Source of the DNA: an uncultured Muribaculaceae bacterium
GTDB taxonomy: Bacteria; Bacteroidota; Bacteroidia; Bacteroidales; Muribaculaceae
Assembly (NCBI GenBank): GCA_947627615.1
Contig: CANQWS010000003.1
Coordinates: forward strand, 1 to 64,000
Direction of reading: 5' to 3'
DNA length: 64,000 nucleotides
The notes below the pieces were generated by a model. That model searched no databases. It saw nothing but the letters and a program-made list of their open reading frames with translations, and was not told the DNA's origin. Positions 47,786 to 55,474 of the stretch are shown here, in pieces. Positions within the stretch are counted from its first letter, which is position 1, and each line of letters opens with the position of its first letter. The position numbers were made by a program, and so were the translations under genes.

Positions 47786-48232
47786 ATGACCCAGACAACG
47801 AAAAAAATAGCCATTTGCAGCGACCATGCAGGCTACGAACTGAAACAGGAACTGATAGCATATCTCAACGACAAAGGCATAGCCACCGAAGACTTCGGCA
47901 CCCACAGCACCGAGTCATGTGACTATCCCGATTTCGCGCACCCCTGCGCCAGCGCCGTGGAGTCAGGCGAATGCTGCTGCGGCATAGGCATCTGCGGCAC
48001 CGGCAACGGCATGGCCATGACCCTCAACAAGCATCAGGGCATCCGCGCCGCGCTCTGCTGGGATGTGGAGATAGCCAAGCTTGCCCGCGGCCACAACAAC
48101 GCCAACATACTCGTTCTGCCGGCCCGCTTCATTCCGGCAAGCCTCGCTAAGGAAATGGTCGACGCATTCCTTGACACACCGTTCGACGGCGGACGCCACG
48201 AGCGCCGCATAGAGAAGATTCCCTGCCGTTGA
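47786..48232 (+). CDS. rpiB: Ribose 5-phosphate isomerase B
   Basis: A 148-residue isomerase of the RpiB/LacAB family that interconverts ribose 5-phosphate and ribulose 5-phosphate in the pentose phosphate pathway. Marks: SDHAGYELKQ, DYPDFAH, GICGTGNGMAM and RGHNNANILVLPAR. The same path is served by the transketolase at 55.5-57.5 kb. Its stop lies 8 bp before the epimerase ATG. Confidence 0.95.
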   Translation: MTQTTKKIAICSDHAGYELKQELIAYLNDKGIATEDFGTHSTESCDYPDFAHPCASAVESGECCCGIGICGTGNGMAMTLNKHQGIRAALCWDVEIAKLARGHNNANILVLPARFIPASLAKEMVDAFLDTPFDGGRHERRIEKIPCR

Positions 48233-48240
48233 AGCGCCGC

Positions 48241-49398
48241 ATGGCACGGAAAGTATGCATAGTCACCGGCACACGGGCGGAATGGGGCCTTCTGAGCCCC
48301 ATTGCGTCCGAGCTTGCCCGGCGCCCTGACGTGGAGCTGCAGATCGTGGCCACGAACATGCATCTGATGGAGCGCTACGGCCACACCGTGGACCTCATAC
48401 GGGCCGACGGCTTCGAGGTCAGCGCCGAAGTGCCCATGGAGAGCCGGTCCGATTCCCAGGCCGATACGGTCAGGGCCATGGCCGCGTGCATGGCAGGCAT
48501 GGCCGACGCCTTCGAGCGCCTGAAGCCCGATGTGGCCGTGGTGCTGGGCGACCGCTACGAGCTTCTTTCAGTGTGTTCCGCGGCCACCGTGATGCGCATA
48601 CCGCTGATTCATCTCCACGGCGGGGAAATCTCGGAGGGCGCCATAGACGATTCCATACGTCACGCCGTGACCAAGCTCTCGGCCCTGCATCTTACCTCGG
48701 CCGAATCCCACCGGCGCCGGGTCATCCAGATGGGCGAGGACCCCGGAGCTGTGTTCAATATCGGCGCCATAGGCGTGGCCAACGCCATGTCCGTGGAGCC
48801 GCTGCCCAAAGAGGGCATTGAGCGCGACCTGGGCATCCGTATAGACCGCCGCACGCTCGTGGTGACCTACCATCCGGTCACTGCCGGCGACGCCGAGCCC
48901 GCCGACCTGTTCGGCAATCTCCTTGAGGCCCTTGACCGGTTCCCCGAATCCACCGTCATATTCACCTATCCCAACAACGACGCCCGCGGTGCGGCCATCA
49001 TAGAGATGATAGAGCGTTATGCCGCCGGCCGTCAGAGCCGTGTGGCCGCCGTGGCCTCGCTCGGCATGAGGCGCTACATGTCGGTGCTCCGCTATGCCGG
49101 GGCGGTTGTGGGAAATTCCTCCAGCGGGATAATTGAGGCGCCGTCAATGGGACTCCCGACGGTCAATATAGGCGACCGGCAGAAAGGACGGCTCGCGGCG
49201 GAATCGGTAATCAACTGCGGCGACAGCGCAGCCGAAATAGCCGGGGCCATAGCCGTGGCGCTGAAACCGGAGACCAGGAAGGCGGCCGAAAGCGTGGACA
49301 ATCCCTACTATCAGCCTGACACGGCCGTCATGGCCGCGGACCTTATAGCGGAATTCCCTCTGGAGCGCCTCCGCCGCAAACATTTCCACGATGCTTAA
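48241..49398 (+). CDS. neuC: Hydrolysing UDP-N-acetylglucosamine 2-epimerase (NeuC/LegG type)
   Basis: A 385-residue cytoplasmic enzyme of the NeuC family, which releases ManNAc (or, in LegG, the 2,4-diacetamido analogue) and UDP for sialic or legionaminic acid synthesis. Motifs: TGTRAEWGLLSP, VLGDRYELL, HLHGGEISEGAIDDSIRH and GNSSSGIIEAPSMGLPTVNIGDRQ. The HGGE and DRQ-type loop separates hydrolysing NeuC from non-hydrolysing WecB. No NeuB or NeuA is in the window, so the product cannot be settled. An upstream TTG overlapping rpiB is possible but the ATG at 48241 starts the fold. Confidence 0.85.
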   Translation: MARKVCIVTGTRAEWGLLSPIASELARRPDVELQIVATNMHLMERYGHTVDLIRADGFEVSAEVPMESRSDSQADTVRAMAACMAGMADAFERLKPDVAVVLGDRYELLSVCSAATVMRIPLIHLHGGEISEGAIDDSIRHAVTKLSALHLTSAESHRRRVIQMGEDPGAVFNIGAIGVANAMSVEPLPKEGIERDLGIRIDRRTLVVTYHPVTAGDAEPADLFGNLLEALDRFPESTVIFTYPNNDARGAAIIEMIERYAAGRQSRVAAVASLGMRRYMSVLRYAGAVVGNSSSGIIEAPSMGLPTVNIGDRQKGRLAAESVINCGDSAAEIAGAIAVALKPETRKAAESVDNPYYQPDTAVMAADLIAEFPLERLRRKHFHDA

Positions 49399-49488
49399 AC
49401 TTAAGTTAACAGACCGGCCGCGCCGCGGCGGGTCCGACGGTAAAATCAGGCAAAATATGGCGGACTGAGAGGCCGGTCGTAGATTGTT

Positions 49489-49520
49489 TTTGCGGAATTG
49501 CGGGAAAATAGCCATCTTTG
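49489..49520 (+). promoter_or_regulatory. Promoter of the LytS/LytTR two-component pair
   Basis: TTTG (49489-49492), 20-bp spacer, CATCTTTG (49513-49520; one mismatch to TAnnTTTG), 33 bp before the ATG at 49554. Confidence 0.65.
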
Positions 49521-49553
49521 CACTCAGGTTAACCTTACCAATCAGAACCCCCG

Positions 49554-50672
49554 ATGAAACCAGGACCAGACAGACTTGCGAGGATTCCGTTGCCGCCGCG
49601 TGACAACGTGGTGAAGTTTCTTATCAATCTGCTCTGTCTGGCCATGATATTTCTCCTGCCCAACCTGCTCGCGTCGCTCTACTCCGAGCGCGGATTCGGT
49701 CACCGCGACGTGCAGGCCTACGAGAAGGCGCTGGTGTGGGTGGCCGTGTTCTATGTGAGCTTCTACATAACCACCGATCCCACGAGCGGCCGCGGCCGTG
49801 ACAGGGTGAAATGGGCGTTGCAGAATCTGCTGCTCGTGGCCGCCGCCACGTTTGCCTTCGTGGCCATCATGCGCTTCAACGTGCCTGCCGGTGACAAGCC
49901 GTGGGTGCCGCATCCGCGTCCGCACCATCACACCGGTTTCGTGGCGAGCATAGTGCTCCGCGACGTGACCATGACGGTGCTGACCATAGCCCTGAGTCTG
50001 GCCCTGAAGTTCTTCTACAAGCTCAAGGCCGTGGAGCGGCAGCGGCGCGAATCCATAGCCCGCGCCCGCGAGGCCGAGCTGCAGCAGCTAAAGACGCAGC
50101 TGAATCCGCACTTCCTGTTCAACACGCTCAACTCCATCTACGTGCTCATAGAGCTGGCTCCGGAAAAGGCCCGCTCGGCGGTGCACCAGCTGAGCAGGAT
50201 GCTGCGCTACATGCTCTACGAGAACCACGGCAACGTGACGCTCGACGAGGAAGTGCTGTTTCTGGAGAACTACATTGACCTCATGCGCCTGCGCCTGTCG
50301 CCGTCAACGGACCTGGAATTCAGCGTCGACATGGCCGACGCCGGCAAAAAGACCATAGCTCCGCTCCTGTTTGTCAATCTCATAGAGAACGCCATCAAGT
50401 ACGGCATGCGCTCGCCCGGCCGGCAATATATCTCTATAAGCCTCAAGGCCGAGGATGACGCCGTGGTATGCCGCACGGTCAACAGTTACGACCGCTCCGC
50501 GGCGCGCGACGGCCACGGCGGGATAGGACTCTCGAATCTGCTGCGGCGTCTTGACCTGCAGTACCGCGGCCGCTATGTGTTCAGCAGCGAGGCGGGCGAA
50601 TTATATACAACCACACTCAGAATCACCCTAAGCACAACAGACAATGGAAAAAATCAGATGTTGCGTCATTGA
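49554..50672 (+). CDS. LytS-like sensor histidine kinase (HPK7/8 type)
   Basis: A 372-residue membrane sensor. Four hydrophobic helices in the first ~160 residues, a short coiled coil (ESIARAREAELQQLK), then the His_kinase domain with phosphoacceptor His186 in LNPHFLFNTLNS and an HATPase with NLIENAIKYG and GGIGLSNLLRRL. This group pairs with LytTR regulators, and the regulator gene overlaps by 29 bp downstream. The sensed signal is unknown; the periplasmic loops are very short, so sensing within the membrane is likely. Confidence 0.92.
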   Translation: MKPGPDRLARIPLPPRDNVVKFLINLLCLAMIFLLPNLLASLYSERGFGHRDVQAYEKALVWVAVFYVSFYITTDPTSGRGRDRVKWALQNLLLVAAATFAFVAIMRFNVPAGDKPWVPHPRPHHHTGFVASIVLRDVTMTVLTIALSLALKFFYKLKAVERQRRESIARAREAELQQLKTQLNPHFLFNTLNSIYVLIELAPEKARSAVHQLSRMLRYMLYENHGNVTLDEEVLFLENYIDLMRLRLSPSTDLEFSVDMADAGKKTIAPLLFVNLIENAIKYGMRSPGRQYISISLKAEDDAVVCRTVNSYDRSAARDGHGGIGLSNLLRRLDLQYRGRYVFSSEAGELYTTTLRITLSTTDNGKNQMLRH

Positions 50673-51375
50673 CGACGAGCCACTTGCAGCACAGCTTATC
50701 AACAGTTACATAGACCGTACGCCCTTTCTGCAGAACGCGGGTTCGTTCTCGTCGGCTCAGGAGGCCGTGAAATCGGTCATTGGCGGCGAGGTGGATCTGG
50801 TGTTTCTTGACATAAACATGCCGCAGCTCAACGGACTGGAGTTCGCCGGCATCATACCGCCCACCACCCGGATAGTGTTCACCACCGCCTACGACAACTA
50901 CGCCCTTGAAAGTTTCAAGGTCAACGCCCTTGACTATCTGCTGAAGCCCATCAGCTACGAAGAGTTCCGCCGGGCCGCCGTGCGCGCCCTTCAGGCCGGG
51001 GCCGGCCGCAGCCAGACTGCGCCGCAGAAACCTGCCGACGACGTGATAATAGTGAAGAGCGAGTACAAGCTGATCCAGATACGCGTTGACGACATCCTGT
51101 ATGTTGAGGGACTGAAGGATTATGTGAAAATCTGCACCGCCGACAGCACCATCATGACGCTGATGAACGTGAAGGCTCTGGAACATGCGCTTCCTGCCGA
51201 CAGATTCATGCGTGTACACCGCTCGTACATAGTGAACAAGCAGCGCATAACCGTCATAGAGCGCAACCGCATTGTGTTCGGCAATGTCAGCATACCGGTG
51301 AGCGATACCTACCGCCAGTCCTTTTCGGAATATGTCTCGGCCCATCTCGTAGGGGCGGTGCCGGCGGGTGACTGA
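50644..51375 (+). CDS. LytTR-family response regulator
   Basis: A 243-residue DNA-binding regulator. Receiver domain 1-120 with the phosphorylated Asp56 in VFLDINMP, DDE acidic pocket at CCVIDDEPLAA, and KPISYEEF. LytTR DNA-binding domain 140-235 (VKSEYKLIQIRVDDILYVEGLKDYV in part; FMRVHRSYIVN). It is the partner of the overlapping histidine kinase. Bacteroidetes LytTR regulators often control nearby transport or envelope genes; no target site is evident here. Confidence 0.93.
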   Translation: MEKIRCCVIDDEPLAAQLINSYIDRTPFLQNAGSFSSAQEAVKSVIGGEVDLVFLDINMPQLNGLEFAGIIPPTTRIVFTTAYDNYALESFKVNALDYLLKPISYEEFRRAAVRALQAGAGRSQTAPQKPADDVIIVKSEYKLIQIRVDDILYVEGLKDYVKICTADSTIMTLMNVKALEHALPADRFMRVHRSYIVNKQRITVIERNRIVFGNVSIPVSDTYRQSFSEYVSAHLVGAVPAGD

Positions 51376-51399
51376 TGCCCGCGTAAGGGCACAAAAAAA

Positions 51400-51496
51400 G
51401 GGTAAGCTTACTACATCGCACCGCTACAACCCGGTACCGCTGCTTCGGTCAAGATCTGACGGAGTTCCCGGGGAGCTGGTCGTGTAGGACTTACCC
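51400..51496 (-). ncRNA. ffs: Signal recognition particle RNA (small bacterial type, 4.5S)
   Basis: On the minus strand GGGTAAG (51496-51490) pairs with CTTACCC (51406-51400), and the arms continue pairing (CCTACA with TGTAG) into one ~97-nt rod. The apical part holds the conserved domain IV for Ffh binding: CCGUCAG on the 5' side and GAAGCAGCGG on the 3' side. Between them the usual GGAA-type tetraloop is replaced by a UUGACC loop. A consensus promoter precedes (51532-51501) and CTTTTTTTG follows as a terminator tract, confirming the strand and ends. Confidence 0.88.
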
Positions 51497-51500
51497 GATG

Positions 51501-51532
51501 CAAAGATAGTGACTTTTTCGCATCCCACCAAA
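51501..51532 (-). promoter_or_regulatory. Promoter of the SRP RNA gene
   Basis: Minus-strand TTTG (51532-51529), 20-bp spacer, TATCTTTG (51508-51501), immediately followed by the RNA 5' end near 51496. An ideal Bacteroidetes promoter. Confidence 0.85.
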
Positions 51533-51567
51533 TCCTTTCCCCGATTTGTGGTTTTCAGATGTCGGGG

Positions 51568-53655
51568 TCAGCGGCAGGTGCCGTCAAAAACGAATACGGA
51601 GAGCGGGGGCAGGGTGAGGGTGAGCGGGGTGTCGATGCCCACGGGTTCGGACAGGGCGAATCCGGGCAGTCGGTTCTGGGGGAACGCGTCGCGGAACACT
51701 ATGGTCCCTTTCACATAATCGGGTATTTCAAGCATCTGCCGGAGAGTGGTGTTGAATTCCTGAGTGCTTTCCGATGGGTTGCGCAGGGCTATCACGGCCT
51801 TTTTGCCGTTCCATGATGCCCATCCGTAGACGTTGGCTTTCTCGCCGTCCCAGGGGTTGCCGCCAACCCAGTGGGTGTCGGGGAGCACGTCGGCATTGTC
51901 ACGCTGCCATCTGATGCACTCGGCTATGTCCTTCCATAGCCGGCCGCCGTTGATGCTGTCGAGCAGACGGCTGTCAGTGTAGAGTTCGACCATTCCGGAG
52001 CCGGAGGCGTAGGCGCAGCGGATTTCACGCAGGATTCCGTCGTAGTCCATGGATTTTGACACGTCGCCCTTGTCCGTGAGTATGACTCCATGGGTCATCA
52101 GGGTGTTTATGGGGCAGAGCGGGGAATCGGTGATGAATTTGTCGTAGACCATGTGGTCACGGTAGGTTATCCAGCGCTCGCGGTCATCGCCCTGGTCGCC
52201 TATCACGCTCCAGTCGGCGTCCTGTCTCCACACGGCGTCGGTGAAGTGGAACCAGAAGGGTGAGGCCCAGGTGCCCACCGTGGTGTTGAAGAACATGTCG
52301 GGCCGCATGCGGCGGACTTTCTTTTCAATGTCAATGATGGCCTCGGCGTTTTCCTCGCCTCTGTAGCCGGGGTCGGGGCCCACGGAGATGCCCTGCGCGC
52401 TGATGCCGTCGAGCTTGAAGAAACGGAAGTCATAGTTGTCAATCATGTTGCGGCATGCGGCAAGGAAGGTGTCGTAATAGTCGGGATTGCTCAGTTGCAT
52501 GCCGCCGCGGTCCTTCCAGAAGGCGCGGCGCATTTCGCCGGAGGCGCCGTAGCCCCCCACGGGGCCGAGCCATCCGCCTATGCCGGCGCCGATGGTGCGG
52601 GCCATGGAATCGACCTCATGGAAACCGTTGGGGAAATTGCGGTTGAAGGTCCATGTGCCGTAGTTGTCCCAGCCGTCGTCCCAGACAAAAGCGTCGATGG
52701 CGGCGTTGTTCTCGGTGAAAAGCTTGTCTTTCCAGTGGCGGACCACGTCCTCGCATTCGGCGATTGTCATGTGGTCCTCGTAGGTGGGCGAGTTGTTGCG
52801 GTTAATGTTGAGTTCGTACCATGAATTGTAGATGTTCATGGGGCGCCAGGGAACGGCGCGTTCGCGTTCGCTGTAGGCCAGCACGGAGCGGCGCTGCTGA
52901 CCGGGAGCCATGATTCCGGCCACGGAGCTGATGTCCCAGACGGTGCCCTGTTTCATCAGCGTGTGGCGGCTCCAGAGGCCTTCGATGCGGAAGGAACCGT
53001 CGTCGGCCGTGGTCACGGTGTTTATGCCTGTTGGCGTTTCGAGTCCGGCGAACAGTTCCGGTGACGCTATGATGGCTCCGCGGGTGTTGCCCACGGTGCG
53101 GGGCATGGCATCGGACCTGACGGGGCGGCCGTCATAGAGCATGGCTATTACGGCGTGCATCTCCACATCGCGCAATGCCCGGATTTCCATGGTGGTGCGC
53201 AGATAGTGGGAGCCGTCGTGCAGCAGGGCGCTCCATCTGATGCTGAGGCCACAGCCGGTGAATGTGGCTTCCACGGCTTTGCCTGGGAGCTTTTCGGAGC
53301 CTACGGACGCCTTGGGGTCGGCCGGCAGGGTGACGAGACGCCAGTCACTGACTTCCATGTCGGAGGCGCGGACCACGGTGCTGTCCTGCAGGATGATGGA
53401 GAAGATCTCGGTGCCAGGGCTGAATCCGAGCTGCGGGCATCCGCCGAAGGTGACTTTGCCGTGGCGGTTGTTGTAGACCGCGGTGAGGATGTCGTTCCGG
53501 AGGGTGGCGCGGGTGCCGTTGTCGGAGAGTGCGCCACGTGCGGCGCCCGGTTGTTGCTGCTGAGGAAAAATCACGGCCTGAGCCTCGGCCATGGCCGGGG
53601 ACAGCAGCGAGATTATAAGTAAGAACAATAGCCGGAAACTGTGTCGGATTATCAT
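51568..53655 (-). CDS. Exported alpha-galactosidase-like glycoside hydrolase (clan GH-D)
   Basis: A 695-residue protein with a signal peptide (about 1-25). After an N-terminal beta-sandwich (about 40-290) comes a TIM barrel with DAFVWDDGWDNYG and FFKLDGIS; the Asp in the KxD segment is the nucleophile in GH27/GH36 enzymes. A beta-sandwich closes the protein (TLTLPPLSVFVFDG). Relatives in Bacteroides are named alpha-galactosidase or, misleadingly, enterotoxin; they act on terminal alpha-galactosyl or alpha-N-acetylgalactosaminyl groups. The exact GH family and substrate are not certain. Its -7 box TATTTTTG lies at 53729-53722 (minus strand), 67 bp upstream. Confidence 0.78.
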   Translation of the reverse strand: MIIRHSFRLLFLLIISLLSPAMAEAQAVIFPQQQQPGAARGALSDNGTRATLRNDILTAVYNNRHGKVTFGGCPQLGFSPGTEIFSIILQDSTVVRASDMEVSDWRLVTLPADPKASVGSEKLPGKAVEATFTGCGLSIRWSALLHDGSHYLRTTMEIRALRDVEMHAVIAMLYDGRPVRSDAMPRTVGNTRGAIIASPELFAGLETPTGINTVTTADDGSFRIEGLWSRHTLMKQGTVWDISSVAGIMAPGQQRRSVLAYSERERAVPWRPMNIYNSWYELNINRNNSPTYEDHMTIAECEDVVRHWKDKLFTENNAAIDAFVWDDGWDNYGTWTFNRNFPNGFHEVDSMARTIGAGIGGWLGPVGGYGASGEMRRAFWKDRGGMQLSNPDYYDTFLAACRNMIDNYDFRFFKLDGISAQGISVGPDPGYRGEENAEAIIDIEKKVRRMRPDMFFNTTVGTWASPFWFHFTDAVWRQDADWSVIGDQGDDRERWITYRDHMVYDKFITDSPLCPINTLMTHGVILTDKGDVSKSMDYDGILREIRCAYASGSGMVELYTDSRLLDSINGGRLWKDIAECIRWQRDNADVLPDTHWVGGNPWDGEKANVYGWASWNGKKAVIALRNPSESTQEFNTTLRQMLEIPDYVKGTIVFRDAFPQNRLPGFALSEPVGIDTPLTLTLPPLSVFVFDGTCR

Positions 53656-53721
53656 GGGTCGGAATTATGAAGGTTAAGGTGAAACGCAGCCTGCGGGGAA
53701 CGCCCCCTCGGCATGCTTACG

Positions 53722-53729
53722 CAAAAATA
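53722..53729 (-). promoter_or_regulatory. -7 element for the GH-D hydrolase gene
   Basis: Minus-strand TATTTTTG, 67 bp before the ATG at 53655 and directly after the mscS terminator; -33 box unclear. Confidence 0.5.
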
Positions 53730-53732
53730 GCT

Positions 53733-53779
53733 AAAAATACGGAATAACAGGCAGCTGCCATGTTTTATTCCGTATTTTT
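53733..53779 (-). terminator. Terminator of the mechanosensitive channel gene
   Basis: Perfect 15-bp stem AAAAATACGGAATAA / TTATTCCGTATTTTT around an inner GGCAGCTGCC palindrome, 25 bp past the mscS stop, ending in T5 on the minus strand. The symmetric A5 means it could work in both directions. Confidence 0.85.
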
Positions 53780-53803
53780 AACTGATTATATTAACTAAGT
53801 AGG

Positions 53804-55303
53804 TCAGGATTTCGGAGTCTGGGCCTGGAAGGCGTTGCGCGGCGGCCGTTTTGGCGACACGCGCGTGGAGGCGGGGCTGTCGGGCGCGGCGGGGTCCTGG
53901 AAGAAGGGATAGGGCACGCCGAACACATCGTCGATGTCGCCGCCCGGGCTGAGATAACCGTCGACAACGGTGTCGCGTCCGGAAGGATTCTCGAATGTGT
54001 AGAGCTGGAAGCAGTGGAGCATGGCAGCGAGGTGTTCGAATACCACGTCCTGAATGCCCTCGTAGGGGAACCAGTGGGAGGTGGCTGTGAAACAGTAGAT
54101 CTGCAGCGGTATGCCGGCCGAGGTCTGGGGCAGGGTGCACACGAAGCAGTCGGATGTGTGGGAAATGTTCGGGTTTGCATCAAGCCACATCTTCATGTAG
54201 GCGCGGAAGAGGCCGAGGTTGGTGTCGATGGTGCCGTCGACGAGTCCTTCGGGGTTGTCCACGTCGGCTTCCTTGCCGTCGGCGCGCTGGGCGAGTTTGC
54301 GGGTGATGTAATTGTCCATGAAGGGGACGCTCCTGATTTTGTCGAGCATCTCGGGAGTGGCGGGCAGGATGCTGTCGGCGTCGATCATGTAGCTGCGGCA
54401 AATCCGGCGGGTGTTGCTCTGCTGCATCGTGCGGTAGTTGGTGAAGCTTCCGCTGATGAGGCTGTAGGGGGGCAGCGTGGTGGTGGTCTTGTCCCAGTTG
54501 AGGACCTTGACCGAGGTGAGGTTCACTTCTATGACGGTTCCGTTGGCGTCGGTTCCGTTGACTTTGATCCAGTCGCCCACGTGGAGCGAATCATCTTCCG
54601 AGAGCTGCACGCCGGCCACGAGTCCGAGAATGCTGTCCTTGAAAATGAGCATCAGCACGGCGGCGAAAGCGCCGAGTCCGGCAAGGAGGGCGCCGGGCGA
54701 TTTGTTGAGCAGCAGGGCGAGAATCACAATGGCGGCAATGATCCAGACAATGCCTTTGGCGAGCTGCGCGAGGCCCTTGAGGGGCAGCTTGCGCTTGTTC
54801 TCGCGGGTGTCCACGTGTTTCCATATAGCGAGAATCAGTGCGGAGATGGCTATGGTGGTCACCACCACTATATAGATTATGGTGATTTTTGACAGAATCG
54901 TTGCCAGCGAATTGTGGTTGGAGAGGGTGAATTCAATCAGGATGAGGAACACCAGGGGCGGAATCACTCGGCATGCCTTGTGGAAAAAGCTCACGCTCCG
55001 CAGGGTCTTGTAGATGTCGGTGTCCCAGTGCTTGGTGAGCAGGCTGACTATCTTGAAGATAATCCACTGGAACACATAGCCGGCGGCCACGGCGATGCCG
55101 AAGACCACCACGGCGTAGAGAAACGTGACGAGGGTCTGGTTCTGTTCGAGTCCGAAGACTCCGAGCAGCCAGTCAACCACGTTCATCACGAAGCGGGCAA
55201 TGGCGTAGGAGGCTCCTTCCTTGTCGCCGATGAAGGTGCGTACGTCGAAAAGCTTGTTGGGGTCGGCGATTGCAGTCAGTATAAGGCAGAGATTGACGGG
55301 CAT
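53804..55303 (-). CDS. MscS-type mechanosensitive ion channel (YbdG-like)
   Basis: A 499-residue inner-membrane protein. Five hydrophobic helices (about 45-65, 75-95, 125-145, 155-175, 190-215), then the MscS pore helix and beta domain: AAVLMLIFKDSILGLVAGVQLSEDDSLHVGDWIKV and VNLTSVKVLNWDKTTTTLPPYSLIS in part. The C-terminal domain (about 320-470) contains the extra segment of YbdG-type channels, with FTATSHWFPYEGIQDVVFEH. Such channels open under osmotic downshock. The ATG at 55303 is preferred; the frame is open 75 bp more. Followed by a strong terminator. Confidence 0.9.
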   Translation of the reverse strand: MPVNLCLILTAIADPNKLFDVRTFIGDKEGASYAIARFVMNVVDWLLGVFGLEQNQTLVTFLYAVVVFGIAVAAGYVFQWIIFKIVSLLTKHWDTDIYKTLRSVSFFHKACRVIPPLVFLILIEFTLSNHNSLATILSKITIIYIVVVTTIAISALILAIWKHVDTRENKRKLPLKGLAQLAKGIVWIIAAIVILALLLNKSPGALLAGLGAFAAVLMLIFKDSILGLVAGVQLSEDDSLHVGDWIKVNGTDANGTVIEVNLTSVKVLNWDKTTTTLPPYSLISGSFTNYRTMQQSNTRRICRSYMIDADSILPATPEMLDKIRSVPFMDNYITRKLAQRADGKEADVDNPEGLVDGTIDTNLGLFRAYMKMWLDANPNISHTSDCFVCTLPQTSAGIPLQIYCFTATSHWFPYEGIQDVVFEHLAAMLHCFQLYTFENPSGRDTVVDGYLSPGGDIDDVFGVPYPFFQDPAAPDSPASTRVSPKRPPRNAFQAQTPKS

Positions 55304-55474
55304 GATGAGAGGATAGCTTAGTTGAACGGTTGAGTGTGTATACTTAGTACAATCGTGGCCGATAAAAGGTTCCGTCATGCCGTCGGGATAAGAAGAGGGA
55401 GGGGCCGCGCGGTGCGGTCCCTCCCCCGTAGAAGGTTATGTGTTGCCGGGCGGCGGGGCCGCGGCGGCAGTGGT

